Positions 11,032 through 21,774 of a stretch of DNA of 64,000 nt are shown here, piece after piece. The position numbers were made by a program, and so were the translations under genes. Within the stretch, counting starts at the first letter, position 1. Each line of letters begins with the position of its first letter. Source of the DNA: Oreohelix idahoensis (taxonomy: Eukaryota > Mollusca > Gastropoda > Stylommatophora > Oreohelicidae). The stretch is taken from positions 1 through 64,000 of the forward strand of contig JAMPIV010018788.1 in NCBI GenBank assembly GCA_024509875.1. The letters are read 5' to 3'. The notes under the pieces are model-generated. The model searched no databases, was not told the origin of the DNA, and saw only the letters and a program-made list of their open reading frames with translations.

Positions 11032-12660
11032 ATGTCTACATTAGATTATTTTATTGCTCAAGGAAAATCTCTTGATAAGACTGGAAAAGACTTAGAACAA
11101 TGGGCTGTTGCTCAATATGACAAAGCATTAGCTGCAGAAGAGAAAAAAACTGCTGCTGCTGTTGAAGAAAAAAAAGCTGCGGCTGAGGAGAGAAAACTTC
11201 AAATAGAAGAAAAAAAAGCTGCTGCAGAAGAAAGGAAAGCAATAGCTGAAGAAAAAAGATTAGAAAAAGAAGCTGATACTGCTGCTGAACTTAAGAAATT
11301 GCAGATGCAAGTGGAGGAAAGGAGATTTGATGCAGAACAGAAGAAATTAGAAGCTGATGCAGAGCAGAAGAAATTAGAAGTTGCTGCAGAACAGAAAAAA
11401 TTAGAAGTTGCTGCAGAACAGAAGAAATTAGAAGCTGCTGCAGAACAAAAAAAATTAGAAGCTGCTGCAGAACAGAGAAGATTAGATAGAGAAGCTGAAG
11501 AGAGAAAAGCAATAAGAGAACATGAGTTTGAATTAGAGAAATTAAAATTGACATGTATGAGTAATGTTAATCAGGCATCTGGTGGTAATGGTAAACCCTT
11601 CGTGTACAAGGTCAAGGTACCAGCGTTTAACCCTACCAGTGATGACATAACATTTTGGCTTTCTAGATTTGAACGGGCTTGTCGATCTCATAATGTTGAC
11701 AAATCACAGTATGTGAATCAGTTGTCTGAAAATCTAAAAGGGGAGTCTCTGAGTAAGTTATATTTTGTTGAAGAGGCCGACAAAGATAATTATGATGCTG
11801 TTAGGGCAGCTTTGATAAAGAGATATCAGCTGTCTGAAGAAGGTTATCGTCTTTTGTTTAAAACAATGAGACCTGAGGTAGGTGTAGAATTCTCAGAATT
11901 CATCTCAAAAGCACGAATTACACTTTCACGATGGATTGAATTATCCAAAACAGAGAAAACATTTGATGGTCTTACGGATTTATTGCTAAGAGACAAGGTC
12001 ATGTCTTCTGTAAATAAATCATTCCTAGAGTTCTTACATGAGCGTAAACCTAGTACAATAAAGCAAATGGAAGAATATTGTGACCAGTATGCCACGGCAC
12101 ACCTGACATGATTCTTAGTAACTCTAACATTAAAGAGAGTATGCCAGTTGCTTCGGCAACAGAATATAATCAGAATTACTCACACAAATTCCAAGGAGCT
12201 AAAAATAAATTTGATAAAAAGGTTAATTGGAATAAGTATCAAAACCAAGATAACCACTCAAATCAGAGTTCTTCTTCGAAGAACTGGAATCGGGCTGATA
12301 GTCCTCGACACGCGAGGGGTGCCCATAATGTTAGAAATTCTCGGAAAGGGAGTAGCTATAGGAACTACCCAAGTGCTTCATGGAGACAAAAGAAACAATA
12401 TTACAGGGATACTCAATATAATGAGCATGATGATTATGATCATGAATATTATGATTCAAACCCAAATAGGGGTTATAACAGAGGCAATAATAATTATAGA
12501 GACAATTATAACCGAGGTAGATCACAACACAAAAGACATGGTAAATCTTATTACCAGGCTAACTCTGCACAACAGGAGTTCCACGACACCGATAATCAGA
12601 ATAATGATAAAAAAGACTCCAATAGTGTAGCGAATTCCGCTTTTGATTTTGCTAGAGCAT
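11032..12660 (+). pseudogene. G2 gag (capsid precursor) with one frameshift
   Basis: The ATG at 11032 opens a 359-codon frame. Residues 30-165 are a highly charged Ala/Glu/Lys helix. Within it is a 9-residue repeat (AEQKKLEVA type) encoded by about six 27-bp units at 11329-11487. The capsid part follows (ITFWLSRFERACR, GESLSKLYFVEEA, LIKRYQLSEEGYR) and then a SCAN-like C-terminal portion (EFSEFISKARITLSRWIEL). A missing base near 12104 ends the frame. The next frame (from 12108) continues with an Asn/Arg/Tyr-rich nucleic-acid-binding tail (RGYNRGNNNYR). There is no CCHC knuckle; instead CSQCKTLF..TLSCGH precedes protease. Gag would form the particle and package RNA. Confidence 0.85.
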
Positions 12661-14520
12661 CTGAGTGTTCGCAATGCAAAACATTATTCGATCCAACCAC
12701 AGTGTCTACTTTAAGCTGCGGTCACCCACTTCCCGCTCTCCATGGGTCAATTGCGCATAATGGAAGGGGTGCTCTTGTCTTTAATAGGGGCCTAATAGAT
12801 GGTACTCCGGTATCAATTCTTTTCGACTCGGGGTGCACTACATTGGAGTGAGGCAATCACTCGTAAATCCTTCTCGAGCTACAGGCAATATAGTCAAATG
12901 TGTAACATTTGGTGGCACATTGGAGAAGTACTCCACTGCCATTATCAATATTGCTACGCCTTTCTTTACAGGAGAGGTGCAAGCATGTCTCTTGCCGAAT
13001 CCGATCGCTGATCTTATCATCGGTCGCATTCATGGAGTGAAAGAATGCACTCCACAGCAAATTTCTAATTGGGAAAATGTTAATATGCAATCTGCTAATG
13101 CAGTAATCACTAGGGCTCAAGCTCTCAATATGCCACAATCTTCACATTCTGAAGATAATGATGCGCAGATCCAAGATGATCCCTTGGAGATTTCCCACGA
13201 TTCCTTTATCAAACAGCAGGAAGATGATCCTACTCTAAAGAAATTCTTTACTCTGGCAACAAAAGGTGATCCGAATAAGGATACTAATCGTAAATCTTGG
13301 ATTACGATGAAGAATGGCGTACTTGTACGTATGGTACAAGACTCCGCTAAGTCCATTCATTCTCAAATCCTTGTGCCTAAAAATATGAGAGTTAAAATTT
13401 TACAGCACGCTCATGATTCGCAGTGTGCTGGACATATGGGTTTTTCCCGTACTAAAGCTAGAGTTCTTCAATCTTTCTTTTGGCCTGCTGTGAATAAGGA
13501 CATACGAATCTATTGTCGATCTTGTAAAGTATGTCAAGAGATTAAATCCAGAGGTCCACGCCATGATGCACCTATTCAGGCTGCAGACATTCCCATTCGG
13601 CCATTTCAAAAAATGGCGATAGACATCATTGGTCCATTTAAGATAAAGTCTGCTAGAGGACACCAATTTATTTTGACGTGTGTTGATATGTGCACACGTT
13701 GGCCGGAGGCTGTTCCTCTAAAGAGCATAACTACTGCTGATGTCGCAGATGCTCTTTGGTTAATATTTTCTCGTCTGGGATTTCCAGCAGAAATATTATC
13801 CGACCATGGTACCCAACTCATATCGGATACCATGTCTCAAGTAATGTCGACTCTGAAGATAGAGAGATCGCTGAGTAGTATTTATCATCCTATGTCCAAT
13901 GGGATGGTGGAACGTTTGAATAGAACTCTGAAAAACCTACTAGGTAAGATAACAGAAGATCATCCTCAGGATTGGGATAGGGTTTTACCCGCGGCTCTCT
14001 TTGCATATAGAGAGGTCGCCAACGAACATACAGGATTTTCTCCCTTTGAACTTGTCTTTGGCGCGAAACCGCGAGGTCCTATGTCCTTACTTCATGATCT
14101 TATAACTGCTGATAATATTGTCGATGACACAAAATCCTCTTATGAATATGTCATCGCACTTAGACACAAGATTATTGAAGCATGCAAATTGGCAACTGCT
14201 TCTTCTGAATTTGCGAAACAGAAGGCAAGGGAATTTGCCAATAAAAAGAGATGTTTGCGTCAACTTTGTCCAGGTGACAAAGCATTTGTCTTGCTACCTT
14301 GTAGGGAAAATAGACTTCTCATTTCTTGGAAAGGTCCGTACGATATAATATCAAAAGTTTCCGATGTTGACTATATCGTCGATATTGACGGGAAGCGTAA
14401 AACCTTCCACATCAACATGCTCACGGAATTCCATGAACGTCCTGATTATTTACAACCTGTTTTCCAGGCAACGGACGATTTTCCAGTCCAACATGGACAG
14501 TACTCATCTCTGTCAGTAAT
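12655..14520 (+). pseudogene. G2 protease and integrase (upstream half of pol)
   Basis: Protease has the active site LFDSGCTT at about 12820. A missing base near 12841 shifts the frame into the next open stretch (12833-14545). Integrase shows an H2C2 finger (HDSQCAGHMGF..CRSCKVCQE), a D,D35E core (MAIDIIGP, ILSDHGTQ, NGMVERLNR) and a GPY/F module (WKGPYDII..FHINMLTEF) near 14320-14420. All three catalytic acids are present. Integrase precedes RT, the Gmr1-type order. About 47 codons of the integrase-RT linker present in G3 are deleted near 14520, with loss of frame; SGCPY then a stop closes it at 14545. Confidence 0.9.
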
Positions 14521-15863
14521 AACAATTTCAGGATGTCCTTACTGACATTCCTGGTCAAACTGATGTAATTCAACATGACATTATTCTTACTGACCATAGT
14601 CCTATAAGAGTCAGACCGTATCCTATCCCGATACATTTTCAAGCACAGGTAGAGAAAGAGTTAGATGAGATGATAGAGTTAAAAATTATTGAACCATCCA
14701 CATCAGCATATTCTTCGCCGATGGTTATAGTACGGAAAAAAGACAATAACATACGTCTTTGCGTGGATTATCGCAAATTGAATCAAGTGACTAAATTCGA
14801 TGCTGAACCTATGCCTTTACTAGAAGAGCTACTTACGAGACTATCGAATTCTCACTTCTTTACTAAACTCGATTTGTCTAAGGGATATTGGCAAGTTCCA
14901 CTATCCGAACACGCCAAACCGTTTACTGCTTTTTCGACGCCTAGGGGTCTATTCCAATGGAATTTCATGCCTTTCGGTCTTATGAACGCCCCTGCTACAT
15001 TTGTACGCATGATGCGTCGAATCCTATCTCATCGCTCAGATGTCATTGCGTATCTTGATGACATCTGTCTTTTCAGTGATACTTGGAACGATCACTATAA
15101 TGGTATAAATGAACTATTGTCTATCTTACGCGAGCATAACCTGACAGCGAAACCATCGAAAGCATGTATTGGTTTTAGCGAAATATCTTTCTTAGGACAC
15201 CGTGTTGGTCATGGGTTCCTAAAAACAGAAGACCATAATACAAGTAAGATACTTAACATTTCTATTCCTAAGACTAAAAAGCAAGTACGAAGTCTCTTAG
15301 GTCTAATACAATTTTATGGACGATTCATCCCGAATCTGTCCTCCATTATGTCACCTCTTTCTTCCTTGCTAAAGAAAGGGTCTCCTAATGTAGTCCATTG
15401 GACTCAAGAATGTCAATCCTCTTTGGATAAGGTTAAAACTATGTTTTCTACTTCACCTATCCTAGTATTGCCTTCTAAGGATAAGACATTTATTCTTCGT
15501 AGTGACGCTTCATCCACCGGGATTGGAGCTGCACTAATGCAAGAGTACTCTGGAACTCTGCATCCTGTGATGTATATGTCTCGGAAATTAAATGCCGCAG
15601 AGAAGAATTACTCGGTCCTAGACCGTGAATTATTGGCTATGGTTTGGTCAATCCTTAAACTGCAAAGATTTCTTCTGGGCGCGCATTTCATTGTGGAAAC
15701 TGACCAGAAAGCTCTTACGGCTATTCAGAGTAAAAATCTGAAGAGCGCGAGATCAACGCGATACGCGATTGCTCTACAGCCATTTCATTTTTCGGTGCGA
15801 GCTATCCGTGGGTCAGAAAATGTGATGGCAGATATTTTGTCTAGATGCCCACATGATTCATAA
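14521..15863 (+). CDS. G2 reverse transcriptase and RNase H
   Basis: The open frame resumes near 14526 (TTTCAGGATGTCC; first ATG at 14670) and runs to TAA at 15863. RT motifs in order: KIIEPSTSAYSSPMVIVRKK, LCVDYRKLN, FTKLDLSKGYWQVPL, FGLMNAPATF, catalytic YLDD (near 15052), FLGH and a thumb region. RNase H shows the acidic residues in RSDASSTGIGAAL, LDRELLAMV and VETDQKAL, ending GSENVMADILSRCP. No stop interrupts this section. The frame lies 3' of integrase, so it would need the intact polyprotein upstream. Closely similar to 25000-26300 on the minus strand. Confidence 0.9.
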
Positions 15864-16262
15864 CTGTTATACAACTTTGATACAGTTGTTTCTATGTTGA
15901 AATGTGTACACATATGTAATATATCATATATTGATTGTAACACTACTTAGCGGTTCATTGATATGTATTCACCGCTGATCTTTCAATGTTTTTCGTCTTT
16001 GATGATCATGATGTTAAGATATCTTAGATGGAATTTATGTATAAACTAATGTGGAAATTGTGTCATTGCTAATATTGTAGTATGCGTTGGTGACACCTCT
16101 CTGGAAATATTTATACTTAGAGAAGTACTTTCTCTAAGGTCATAAAACTTATGCTTATCATCTGCGCATTGTTATTGGTGCGTTGTGAGCCTATTGTATG
16201 TTGCTCCTAGATGTATTTCAAAAAAAAATGTACCATTTTTTTTCCCGAGGGGTGTGGTAATC
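15864..16262 (+). other. G2 3' UTR and polypurine tract
   Basis: Noncoding, AT-rich. A block near 16175-16230 (TGAGCCTATTGTATGTTGCT and following) is conserved in G3 at about 24545-24595 on the minus strand. The purine tract GAGGGGTGTGG at 16247-16257 sits six bases before the 3' LTR and is the expected plus-strand primer. Confidence 0.75.
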
Positions 16263-17785
16263 TGTTGCGTGCATATTTTGACGCACATTTTACAAAAATC
16301 GATATGGCTATTTAATATGGGAAAAATATAGACATTCATTCATTTGTGTATGAAAATGCTGTTTATGGTAAAAGCGAGATAATCCATGTTTGATTCACAC
16401 TTTTGATTATAGGAGTAATCGTTCTGGATATTGATCCAGCGCAAGGATATTGCGCTTGCGTTTGTACTTATTTTTTAGGGCCAGAAAATATATTAATTTG
16501 CTTATTGTGTTTATGGCCTGAATTCATATGTATTACATATTATTAGTACAAGTAGAATCAGTCCTATATTGTATATTTTGGATGGGTAGGAGGGACTAGA
16601 TTCTTGCTAGCGGAAGTATGAGTTGTCTTGACAAGTCGTGATGAGTTCCGATGTACCGCTTACAAATGGCGGGGTACGTTTTTCAAGAGCTGGTCCTTTC
16701 GTCAGGAAAAAATGTCTTACGGCGTGGTTTTTCTTCTGAAGGAGATGGTGTCTCTACGATAGTTTGTGTTAGAGACTCTCCTTATGTCAGTATATAGATG
16801 ATTCGGACTCCAGGTAAACCCAGCTCCTATTTTTGATGATCTCTCGTCGGTTAGGCCTAGCTTGACTTTTGTGCTTCGCTATGCTAGTGTCGTGTTTTGT
16901 ATCGACGAAGATGACAGATTTTCCTGCAGCGGTTATGGCTACGTGAATTAACCTGATCACCGTAGAGCTGTATGGAAACATTTATGAAATCCTTTATATA
17001 CCCATTATAAATTAACTCTGGCTTATATTCTCCTTCCTATGAATGAGTGAACGACAACTCAGGGAGACAGCCATGTTGGATTTCGGTCATCATATGTTTT
17101 GATCACTGCCAAGAGAACAGATTATTTATCTTATTATCGGACAGTGACAGGGAGATCTCAATCTTGCTAGAAACCCCCTTTCGTGGTTTCATAATATATA
17201 CTACAAACTATGGACGTCAAGTAACTTTAGTTATTTATCGATCTGCTTTCACTGACGCGTTTAGTCAGATAGGGAGATGCGGCCATAATGTATCATGACA
17301 TTGAACTTTTGATGTACTGCCCATTATTTCTGAATGTGTCATGACTTCAGATCTGCTATGTATACCTACAAATTGATATGTCAACGAACCATGATGTACT
17401 CGTATGTCCCAGTGTGTACGTCTGAATAAATTGAGTAAACTAAGATTCCAGCAGTCTGCATTGGTGCCTTGTAGACACAAGTGTGAGTGGTTATATTGGT
17501 CAGCACACGAACAGTACACCATTCGCGGTAATCACACTCTACACTTCTACTTCATACATACACCATCCTGCGTCGGCTGAAGTGACCAAGTTTAGGGCCT
17601 GCTTCCCCTGGAGCCTTTGCCTTCCCTAACTCAGGACTAGGGTGAGTTACCCATTTACAGCTGGGTAGACTGGAGCATGCCTGATCTCAACAACACACCA
17701 CACTTCCTTACAGAGCAGACAGACTGATACTTTACAGTGTGTGTGTGAAAGCAACTTTACAGAGTGGAAAGAACAAGACTTTACA
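16263..17785 (+). repeat. G2 3' LTR
   Basis: 1523 bp, TGTTGCGTGC..GACTTTACA, the partner of 8135-9657. It is followed at once by CAGG, the right copy of the target duplication. The first codons of the long frame that continues into the RRM segment (from 17739) come from this LTR and are not part of the original gene. Confidence 0.95.
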
Positions 17786-17786
17786 C

Positions 17787-18203
17787 AGGTGTCATCCTAA
17801 GTTCAATCAGCATGATACATCAGCTAACAAGAATACTACGTATATGAGAAAGGGAAAAGTCAATTCTTCTGATATAACTAGAAATACGTATCTTCATTGT
17901 TCACAGTTTCGTGACAATGAGACTACCTATATTGAAAAAGGTGCATTTTCTCGCACCATTCTAGTGCGTAATCTGCCACAAGGTACTACATGGCAGGCAC
18001 TTAGGAATTTCTTTAATTATACAGCAAACGTTAAGTTTGTTCGTCTTCTGCCATCATTCAATGGTCAGAATAGTGAGGCGCTGGTTACCTTCTGTATCAA
18101 TAGGGATGCTCATATGGTTGTCGAGCGTGATAATGGTGTATGTTTTCATCACCATCCTCTCCATTTACAGATGGTACCTGATTCTGTTTCACACAGATAT
18201 TAG
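17787..18203 (+). pseudogene. RRM-like coding segment interrupted by G2
   Basis: An open frame to TAG at 18203 encodes an RNA-recognition-motif fold: beta-1 RTILVRNLP (RNP2-like), helix TWQALRNFF, VKFVRLLPSF, SEALVTFC (weak RNP1), helix RDAHMVVERDN, and HHPLHLQMV. RRMs bind single-stranded RNA and the fold is common in nuclear RNA-binding proteins. The weak RNP1 resembles quasi-RRM proteins, but I do not recognise the gene. Its 5' side is cut by G2; before insertion it joined 8134, either at a splice acceptor-like CAG or as continuous coding. It may be a host exon, a gene fragment or a transposon ORF. No upstream exon was identified. Confidence 0.55.
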
Positions 18204-18785
18204 CCTTCATACTTGGATTTAGGATCACATTCTTTGATGACTCAGCATATGCAGTCATCGTCTATCTTCTTTCCTAGTCATCTATTCTTACATGGGTGGA
18301 TTAGTATGAACTTTTCTTTTATATAACATTTCTTTATCTTGTCTACTATTACACTTTCTATTTTTGTCTTCACGTTGATTTTTCTCATGCCTACGTTGGA
18401 CAGTAATGTCGTTGATTGTTCTACTCATGTTCAGCCAATGCAGCATTAGCTAGTGTCTTGTCTTCACTGTTGAGGACAGATATGCCTATAAATGGCACGT
18501 GGACCGATACTTGCAATACAATTTTCATTAAATTGTTAGGAAAATTTTGTTAAACCTCCTATTTTGAGGTTAACCGATTTTACCAGTTTTTCTATTTTTC
18601 GTCAGATGCAGGCAATTTCTACGTTGATATTGGTTTACGTCATAACCAATTTTACGTTTGAAACGGTTTCAAGATCGGGGAATATGACTAATTTACGATT
18701 CCATATGCCAAGATCTCCTGTGACATCACACATCGTGGTATGATATTGAAATTCTTGCTTCTGGGGACATTAGTACAAGCTACTG
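18204..18785. other. Noncoding, nothing recognised
   Basis: It follows the RRM stop codon. It could be a 3' UTR or the degraded internal part of the LTR element whose RNase H end is at 18786. No motif or repeat supports either reading. Confidence 0.3.
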
Positions 18786-18992
18786 ATGGTTAACATTCAA
18801 GTATGCCATCAATTCTATCTGATCAAGATTACGTTCGGGACAAGTCAAGGACACGAAAATGTGGTAGCGGATACTTTGTCATGCAATCCTTTGTCACAGA
18901 ACGATGGACAAGAAATAACTCAATACGCTCAAACTGGTTTTTATGCTGAAACTTACAGAGCTTTAGTCGAGAGACTACAAACCTACAATTGA
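18786..18992 (+). pseudogene. RNase H C-terminal fragment of an LTR retroelement
   Basis: The frame reads KITFGTSQGHENVVADTLSC and then NPLSQ. The GH-x-NVVAD-x-LS signature closes the RNase H/connection region in Ty3/Gypsy pol. Nothing recognisable remains upstream. With the purine tract at 20079 and the LTR start at 20089 it outlines the 3' end of an element unrelated to G1-G4. Confidence 0.65.
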
Positions 18993-20088
18993 TGATGAAC
19001 AAACAAATCAAGTCTTTCACAAACGAAACAAGAATTTTCGTGATGAAATGTCAATTTAATAAAAACATTACAGCATCACAGGTCAAATAAAGTGACAATA
19101 AACAGTCTTCGTACTTTCAAGATAATAACAGTTCGTTTCAAATAATCACTTGACATTATTGACCTCGTTTGAATGTTCACGGACTTTGGTTAGTGTCCTT
19201 ACGTAACTCAAGCGACTTCAAATTTTATTCATTCAAAGCACAAAAGGAAAATAGGAGCAATTTGACTTACAGATGTGTTTTCATTTACTTTCGTCGTAAA
19301 TAAGGATTAATCAGGATTATATGAAGTATCATGGATGGAACAATACGAAAGAAGGAAAGTGTATTCGTGGAAATTAACAGTACTTACTTCGAGGAATTAT
19401 TCTGATGCAATACAATGAACAGAAGATAGTTATTTCTATACATACAGTATCACACACTAAGATAGTATAGTTATGTAATTAATTAAATGTAGATTATTAT
19501 ATTCATTAATATAGTTATGAACATTTTATATTAATACGTGATTAACAGTAATTACTAGGTTAATTTAAAGATATTTACTTCGATATTTTTTCCTTACACA
19601 CATTTCTTCTATCCTAATCTATAAACTTATTATTACTTTCTTTACATACATTCTTAACTTTTTCTTAACTTTTCCTTATTTTTCCTTACTTTTCTCTACC
19701 TTCCTTAACTATTAAACCTTACTTTATTTCAGTTAGGTATATTTATATTTATATAACATACTTCACACACTACATTTAGTTAATCTTATAGTTTATTGTT
19801 CTATAATATAATATTGATTATGACTTCCTACTCTTCTTAATGACGATATAATTTTATTCAGAGACATAATTATTTTATTATTAGTCGACACTCTGACAGT
19901 TGACAATTCTATCTGTTAACTTGCCATTTTTTTTTGGTGTAGTTATTCACATGAACTAAAGTTGACTACAACTTTCGACGATGTTACGTGATACGTAGAT
20001 CGATAATCTGTTAAATTTTTACTTTTTTCAAATAACTATGGGAAAAAAATCTATAGAATATATTTTTTTTACCCCGTTGGAAAGGGGA
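18993..20088 (+). other. AT-rich 3' region of the remnant LTR element, with purine tract
   Basis: No coding frame. The region is poor in G+C, with pyrimidine-rich stretches (TTTTCCTTACTTTTC-like) near 19650-19720. It ends with GGAAAGGGGA (20079-20088), a typical purine tract immediately before TGTTACG. Confidence 0.55.
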
Positions 20089-20185
20089 TGTTACGATAGG
20101 ATTTATGATATTAGCCACTATTTTAGTGAGCTCGGGTAAAAGTTGCACATTTTGGGTTTTTAAATGTAATTAATGTATAATATGT

Positions 20186-20945
20186 CCTCCTATCGACCAA
20201 CCCAAAAGGACTTGAACAATTACTTCTGTCCACCAAAAAACACAGCGAGGCCCAGAATCTATACCTAAACACCAAGAAGACCAAAGTATTGACAACAGAC
20301 AAAGTAAAGACCAAACCAGAAATTGAAATTGATAAAGAAGAACTGGAAAGTGTCAATGAATTCGAATACTTAGGATCAATCATTAACAGCTCTGGCGACT
20401 GTGCAGTAGAAATTAAAAGAAGACTTGCAATTGCTTCACATAAGCTAATACAGATGAAAAACCTATGGCAAGGCACAAGCAAAGAAACAAAGTTACAACT
20501 GATCAGAGCATGTATATTCCCAGTAGCAACATACGGCTGCGAGACTTGGACACTCAATAAAACAGTTGCAAAAAAGATTACATCATTCGAAATGAAATGC
20601 TACAGAAGGATGTTGAGAATACCCTGGACAGAAAAAAAGACCAACAGAGAAGTACTGCACTCACTAAACGTACAGGAACATTGGCTCCTAAATACCATCG
20701 CAATAAGGAAGCTGAAATTTTTCGGTCATATAAAAAGACATAATAGTCTGGAAAAAACAGTGATGGAAGGCATGGTCCCTGGAAAAAGGGGAAGGGGTCG
20801 ACCTAGACGACGGTGGACCCAGGACATCACAGAGAGTCTGAACTTGTCTTTGGCTGATGCAGGTCGACTTGCCCTGAATCGTGATGCGTTCAGAGCAGCT
20901 GTAATGGAGACAACGTTCTGGAAAGAATATGTCACATGATGAATG
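20186..20945 (+). mobile_element. 5'-truncated LINE with 14-bp target duplication
   Basis: The insert is flanked by AATGTATAATATGT at 20172-20185 and 20946-20959. It holds only the 3' end of a LINE ORF2 and closes with TGATGAATGAATG, a short tandem tail. Severe 5' truncation with a long target duplication is the usual product of target-primed reverse transcription. Confidence 0.85.
20289..20939 (+). pseudogene. LINE ORF2 C-terminal part
   Basis: The 216-codon frame begins in the middle of the polymerase and is intact to the natural stop. It reads EYLGSIINSSGDCAVEIKRR, AIASHKLIQMKNLW, TYGCETWTLNK, RRMLRIPWTEKKTNREVL, IRKLKFFGHIKRH and GKRGRGRPRRRW. These are the thumb and C-terminal signatures of jockey/CR1-like animal LINEs. 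The catalytic palm is absent because of 5' truncation. Lack of internal stops suggests fairly recent insertion. Confidence 0.85.
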
Positions 20946-21593
20946 AATGTATAATATGTTTCCGCGATTCACGGTGTTGAAAGCGAAGAGCATAAGTTGC
21001 TTAGTTTTAGGATGACGTGTCGCGTTGATAAGCTAGCACGTGACATCATTGTAATTGTACCCTTATTCTGTTAACCTTGGTCCCAGACTGACGCAAGTTT
21101 GAGGTCTCCCGTGATAATGATATTTATGTAAAGGATTTATTTATGATAAGGCACGGGGGTCTGCCTATTTTGATGTGGATACGATTGTACGTCTCATTGA
21201 GGAAATGGAATACGTTTATTATTTGGATATTGGACAGGGAGCAATATTAATGAATAAGTATCCAAAGTCACATTAATCGCATCAGTCAAGTTATTCGTTA
21301 CCGGATTGCCTATCCACGGAATCACTTGTAAATAACCTGACGGTATGACGACTGAAGGAGGTAAAGTAAAGTGACGATTTATTATGTTTTTGCATTATGA
21401 TGATGAACTGTATTTGATGGATTGTCTTGCCGTAATTAAAAATGTTTTCGTTGGACTCTGAATACCATGGACTTATACAGTTTATTAATTTTGAAGGTTA
21501 TACAAGTTTGCCCCCTCATTCGCGTTTACCAACAAGGCACCATAAGCTCTAACCTAGAGAGTTATTTATAACCAAATACACTGAGCAACAATG

Positions 21594-21774
21594 TGGCGCC
21601 CAACTTGGGCAACCCCAATACAATAGACAGAAATAATAACGGAAAGAAGAGCGGTAACAACGACAGTTCAGAAGAAGTTATCCATTTTATCTAGAGGGGA
21701 ACCCAACTAACCAGTAAAAATGTGGTGGCCAAATCCGGCTGCAACAGTTACCATGGTGGGATCTTTGCTTTTTA
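21594..21774 (+). other. Primer-site-like motif and short leader
   Basis: TGGCGCCCAACTTGGGC lies three bases after the LTR end and has the form of a primer binding site. A second similar TGGTGGCCAAATCC lies at about 21723. No gag follows; the minus-strand LINE begins within 200 bases. Confidence 0.45.

Larger units (their letters stand above)
8135..17785 (+). mobile_element. G2: complete Gmr1-like Ty3/Gypsy element
   Basis: A 9651-bp element bounded by two 1523-bp LTRs (TGTTGCGTGC..CTTTACA) and a 4-bp target duplication CAGG at 8131-8134 and 17786-17789. Order: 5' LTR, primer binding site at 9659, 1.37-kb leader, gag from 11032, protease, integrase, reverse transcriptase, RNase H to 15863, 3' UTR, purine tract at 16247 and 3' LTR. 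The LTRs differ at only about ten positions, so insertion is recent. The coding region nevertheless has two single-base frameshifts and one deletion, so this copy is not autonomous as read. It interrupts an RRM-coding segment. Confidence 0.93.
20089..21590 (+). repeat. LTR of the remnant element, split by a LINE insertion
   Basis: It starts TGTTACGATAGG right after a purine tract and ends CTGAGCAACA. A textbook-looking TGGCGCCCAACTTGGGC follows at 21594. Without the LINE (20186-20945) and one target duplication the LTR is about 730 bp. No second copy is in the window, so its ends rest on the purine tract and primer-site motifs. Confidence 0.55.

Noticed and set aside
12148..12630. 160-codon Ile/Thr-rich frame overlapping gag, and the similar one at 28297-28869
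   Set aside because: Out-of-frame shadow of the Asn/Arg/Tyr-rich gag tail, which is the frame conserved between G2 and G3.
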